This document shows, in pieces, positions 61,005-64,000 of a stretch of DNA of 64,000 nt; the stretch's first letter is position 1, and every line of letters starts with the position of its first letter. The DNA is taken from contig JAKPGA010000069.1 in NCBI GenBank assembly GCA_029551145.1, positions 1-64,000 of the forward strand. Direction: 5' to 3'. A program made the translations under genes and the position numbers. The notes under the pieces are model-generated. The model was not told where the DNA came from. It was given only the letters and a program-made list of their open reading frames with translations, and did no database searches. Source of the stretch: Thermotogota bacterium (GTDB lineage: Bacteria > Thermotogota > Thermotogae > Thermotogales > DSM-5069).

Positions 61005-64000
61005 TCAGATCAGTGGAAGATTGTGACACAGGCCTCCCCTTTCTTTGGATGCGTATGTTGCTTTATCAGCAAGGGCAATCAGATCTTCAGGTTCGAACAC
61101 CGTATGTTCTGGGTAACCAGCTACACCAAAGCTCATCGTCACACGAAAATCGAAGGGATTCGTTTCTATAATTTGATACAGGATTTTTTCAGCAACTCTG
61201 GCTGCATTTTCTTCATTCGTGTTCGGAAGGATCAATATGAATTCTTCTCCACCATATCTTCCCAGTATATCGCTTGCTCTTGTACTACTTCTAAGTACAG
61301 AAGCTATGAACTTCAAAACTTCATCACCCATTCTGTGTCCATACGTGTCGTTTATCTTTTTGAAATCGTCAATATCGCACATGATGACTGAAAAATGACC
61401 ACCATATCTTTTTACTCTTTCGAATTCTTCGTGCAAACGTGATGTAAAATACCAGCGCGTGTGTAAACCCGTTAATGGATCGGTCACGCTTCTGTGATAG
61501 ATTATGATATTTTTCAACGCGTAAACAATCACTTCTTGCAGATTCAAAACCATCTTTGTGAGTTCATATCCTGATGAGTCATCAAGATGCAACGATCTGT
61601 TGGCAACATACAAAACAACGGTAAATCCATCGTATACTTCGATTTGACTGCACAATTCGAAAGGTGTGTATGTAACCTTTGTCTGCTTTGGCACCTGATC
61701 AACGTTGAAACCAACATATTCCAATACCTTACCTCGTGAATCTTGTAACACGAGCCCTGCTGATGATATTGGCAGAAGGTTCATCATCTTTGATACTAAA
61801 AACTCCATAGCGGTATGAATTTCATCTTGCGGATCGGTGACCTTTAGAATATCAAGAACGTGTTGAACAAATTCGGAATTTCTCACGGTCCTTTCCATCT
61901 GCTCTTTTATTTTGATCAAGATTTGTTTTGAATACTCGTTGGATTGCGCTTGAAGTTCATCCATCATTTTGAGTGTGTCTACTTCTGATAAGTGGTTTAT
62001 TTTCCTCTCAAGCCAGAGCGCAGCGTTCAAGAATGATCTGGTTCTGTAAATCGAAATCGCTCTTTCAGCGTAATTAACCGCCAGCGGAATAGCATTGACA
62101 GACTTGTATGCGATGGCTTGGCTCTCATAAACCTGTGCAAGAGACAAAAAGGCACCGGCTTTGATTGCGTTTGCCTCAAGCTGCTTGGTAAGCTTCAGAA
62201 AACCGTCTTTATCAATTCTCATCAAACGTTCAGCGAATATCTGACAGGTTTCTTCAGCCCAGTAAGGACTATCTCTTTTGAGAAATCTCTGCCAGGCTTC
62301 CATAAATGTGGTGTCATTTTCGGCTAAGAATAAATCTCTGAACTGTACAAATCCAGGGTAGTTCATAGCGGGATTCTCGATGTTTTCCAATATTGTCTGT
62401 CTTGCTTTGTCAAGATCTTCTGACATAGCATATGAACAGACAATACCCCTCAGGGCTCTTTCCTCTATGCCAAGATATCTTTCAATCGAGAGTTCGCGGG
62501 TGTAATCTTCCAGTGCCTCGTCAAGTTCGCGATTGTACATGTGGAAATTCGCTTCGAGAAAATAGCTGTACGCCTCAAGCTGGAGATTGCCAGTGATCCT
62601 GACAAACTGCCTTAATCTCTCAAGGTATTGGAACATCTTATTGACATCGCCTCTATAGAGACTTGTCCAAGTCATGTTGGACAGTGCAGTCAGCGCAAGA
62701 CCATCTGATCCTATCCTATGCGCAATCTCAATAACATGCTCAAACAAACCTTCTGCCTCTGCAGTTGCAGCAAGCCTTGTACCAAGTTCATTCAGAATTG
62801 AAGCCAACACATCTAAGATTCCTTCGCTCTGAGCAATTTGTCTTGCTTGATTGAGCAGTTCCAAGTTACTGATACTCGATCTTTGAACATTCTGTGCGAT
62901 CAATAAGAGAGTTCGCGATCTCAGTGCCTTGTGAAGCTTTGTGTCTCTCAGATTGCTGAGCAAGACTTCAACTTCACTGAGTAATTCCTCAGGCACTTTC
63001 TCGCCAGAAAACAACATGCGCATCATTTTACAACACAACTTTGAGAGTCTTCCGTAGTTTGTCCTGGATTCAAAAAGTTTTGTCTGTTCTTCCATTTGCT
63101 TAGCAAGAGCCATCTTCGATGCGTGTACCAGAGCACTATACCTGAGAAAATCGTGTTTCTTGCTAAGTGTCAGCGCATACCTTTCCAACGCGTTGGAGTC
63201 TTGTTTGATCCTTAGTGCTTTGAGTTTTAGGCTGTTGAGCGCATAACTTTCTCTTCCTTCCAGAAGCCTTTCAGCTTCTTCTAATAAGGACAAAGCCGTA
63301 GAGACATCGTGGTAGTTTGCAAGTTCCTTTCTGGCAATGAGTAGGTACAAAACAATCGCAGCGATCTTTCTGCCAAGCATCTTCAAATGCCAAGCCTTCT
63401 TTACTGGATTGTGAACAATGGCTGCCAACTTATCGTGTAGTTGAAGTCTCTGATTTGGTTCTATTTGCTCATAGAGAGATTTCCAGATATCATAAACTGT
63501 GAACCTGTATCTGCCTTCTTCCCAGTAAATCAAACCGTTATCGTTCAGTTGTGTCAAGTAAAGATTGATTCTGAAGATCTCTTGAGATGCAGCTGAGCAA
63601 AGGTGGTCAAGCTCCTGTATTTCAAACCTTTCACCGAGAATTGCCAAAAGGTGCGCCCCAGATTCGACGGTTTTCGCCAAAGACGGCAGCAGAATTTGGC
63701 TGAAATCTGTTTTGTTCAGGATTTCTTGCTTGATGATCACTCCATTTTCCTCGATTTGCAACGCTTTGCTCTTGAACATTATTCTGATCAGTTCGACCAC
63801 ACGACCGGGCAGTCCATGACTAATTGCATGAATCCATCTGCTGAATTCTTCGACCTGTCTTTCATCTGTGGCAAGCATCGCTGATATCATCTTTTTTGTC
63901 TTGAACAGATCGAAAGGTTTCAGTTCTATCAAATGATCATAGTTGAGGGATATATCTTTGTGAAAGGATGCCAAGATCAAAGTATGCCCAGAAGAAAAGT
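61005..64000 (-). CDS. Large signalling protein (ATPase-like/TPR region, GAF-like region, C-terminal GGDEF), N-terminus beyond window
   Basis: C-terminal DPLTGLHTRWYF...GRYGGEEFILILPNT; long TPR-like helices; frame is open to the right edge. Confidence 0.85.
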   Translation of the reverse strand, partial: FSSGHTLILASFHKDISLNYDHLIELKPFDLFKTKKMISAMLATDERQVEEFSRWIHAISHGLPGRVVELIRIMFKSKALQIEENGVIIKQEILNKTDFSQILLPSLAKTVESGAHLLAILGERFEIQELDHLCSAASQEIFRINLYLTQLNDNGLIYWEEGRYRFTVYDIWKSLYEQIEPNQRLQLHDKLAAIVHNPVKKAWHLKMLGRKIAAIVLYLLIARKELANYHDVSTALSLLEEAERLLEGRESYALNSLKLKALRIKQDSNALERYALTLSKKHDFLRYSALVHASKMALAKQMEEQTKLFESRTNYGRLSKLCCKMMRMLFSGEKVPEELLSEVEVLLSNLRDTKLHKALRSRTLLLIAQNVQRSSISNLELLNQARQIAQSEGILDVLASILNELGTRLAATAEAEGLFEHVIEIAHRIGSDGLALTALSNMTWTSLYRGDVNKMFQYLERLRQFVRITGNLQLEAYSYFLEANFHMYNRELDEALEDYTRELSIERYLGIEERALRGIVCSYAMSEDLDKARQTILENIENPAMNYPGFVQFRDLFLAENDTTFMEAWQRFLKRDSPYWAEETCQIFAERLMRIDKDGFLKLTKQLEANAIKAGAFLSLAQVYESQAIAYKSVNAIPLAVNYAERAISIYRTRSFLNAALWLERKINHLSEVDTLKMMDELQAQSNEYSKQILIKIKEQMERTVRNSEFVQHVLDILKVTDPQDEIHTAMEFLVSKMMNLLPISSAGLVLQDSRGKVLEYVGFNVDQVPKQTKVTYTPFELCSQIEVYDGFTVVLYVANRSLHLDDSSGYELTKMVLNLQEVIVYALKNIIIYHRSVTDPLTGLHTRWYFTSRLHEEFERVKRYGGHFSVIMCDIDDFKKINDTYGHRMGDEVLKFIASVLRSSTRASDILGRYGGEEFILILPNTNEENAARVAEKILYQIIETNPFDFRVTMSFGVAGYPEHTVFEPEDLIALADKATYASKERGGLCHNLPLI

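Noticed and set aside
1-64000. CRISPR array, IS element, prophage or toxin-antitoxin locus
   Set aside because: No regularly spaced direct repeats, transposase/integrase or toxin-like gene pairs were recognised in the supplied ORFs; most genes are conserved housekeeping genes. A computed repeat search would be needed to exclude degenerate elements.

Overview
The window looks like a chromosomal segment from a Thermotogales bacterium (Pseudothermotoga/Thermotoga-like, judged from gene content and protein character; no database search was run). It is densely coding with many overlapping operons. Left to right: the 5' part of a tmRNA gene (ssrA, minus strand, cut by the window start); an HD-GYP phosphodiesterase paired with a periplasmic-binding-type protein; DegV; a complete branched-chain amino-acid ABC transporter (livK-H-M-G-F); a short non-annotated region with what appears to be a decayed gene; ispD; khpB/jag-yidC-yidD-rnpA-rpmH; disA-radA-clpC; rpsT; metK; M23 peptidase; hflX-hfq-miaA; a pair of sugar-type ABC permeases with unusual insertions; hslUV; an O-antigen-ligase/WecA-type block; coaX; radical SAM; SIS; infB; Fur; Ogg-type glycosylase; gltX-cysS-glyA; hisS; radical SAM; an ECF sigma/anti-sigma/RseB-like block; a speD-speE-prmA operon with an XRE-cupin regulator; dCMP deaminase; 2-oxoacid:ferredoxin oxidoreductase beta/gamma; a diacylglycerol-kinase-like gene; cheB; LysM-M23 peptidase; alpha/beta hydrolase; RNase R; and a large TPR-GAF-GGDEF protein cut by the right edge. 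The most useful new observations: (1) tmRNA at the left edge with a readable tag ANEELALAA and a promoter whose spacer holds a perfect inverted repeat; (2) DisA and HisS both appear to start at CTG, so the supplied ORF track truncates both; (3) rpmH (44 aa) is missing from the ORF track and overlaps rnpA; (4) a pair of ABC permeases, both with large insertions after TM1 and with no adjacent SBP or ATPase; (5) a frameshifted gene remnant upstream of livK. No CRISPR array, intact transposon or phage region was found. I cannot point to a definite new defence or mobile system here.
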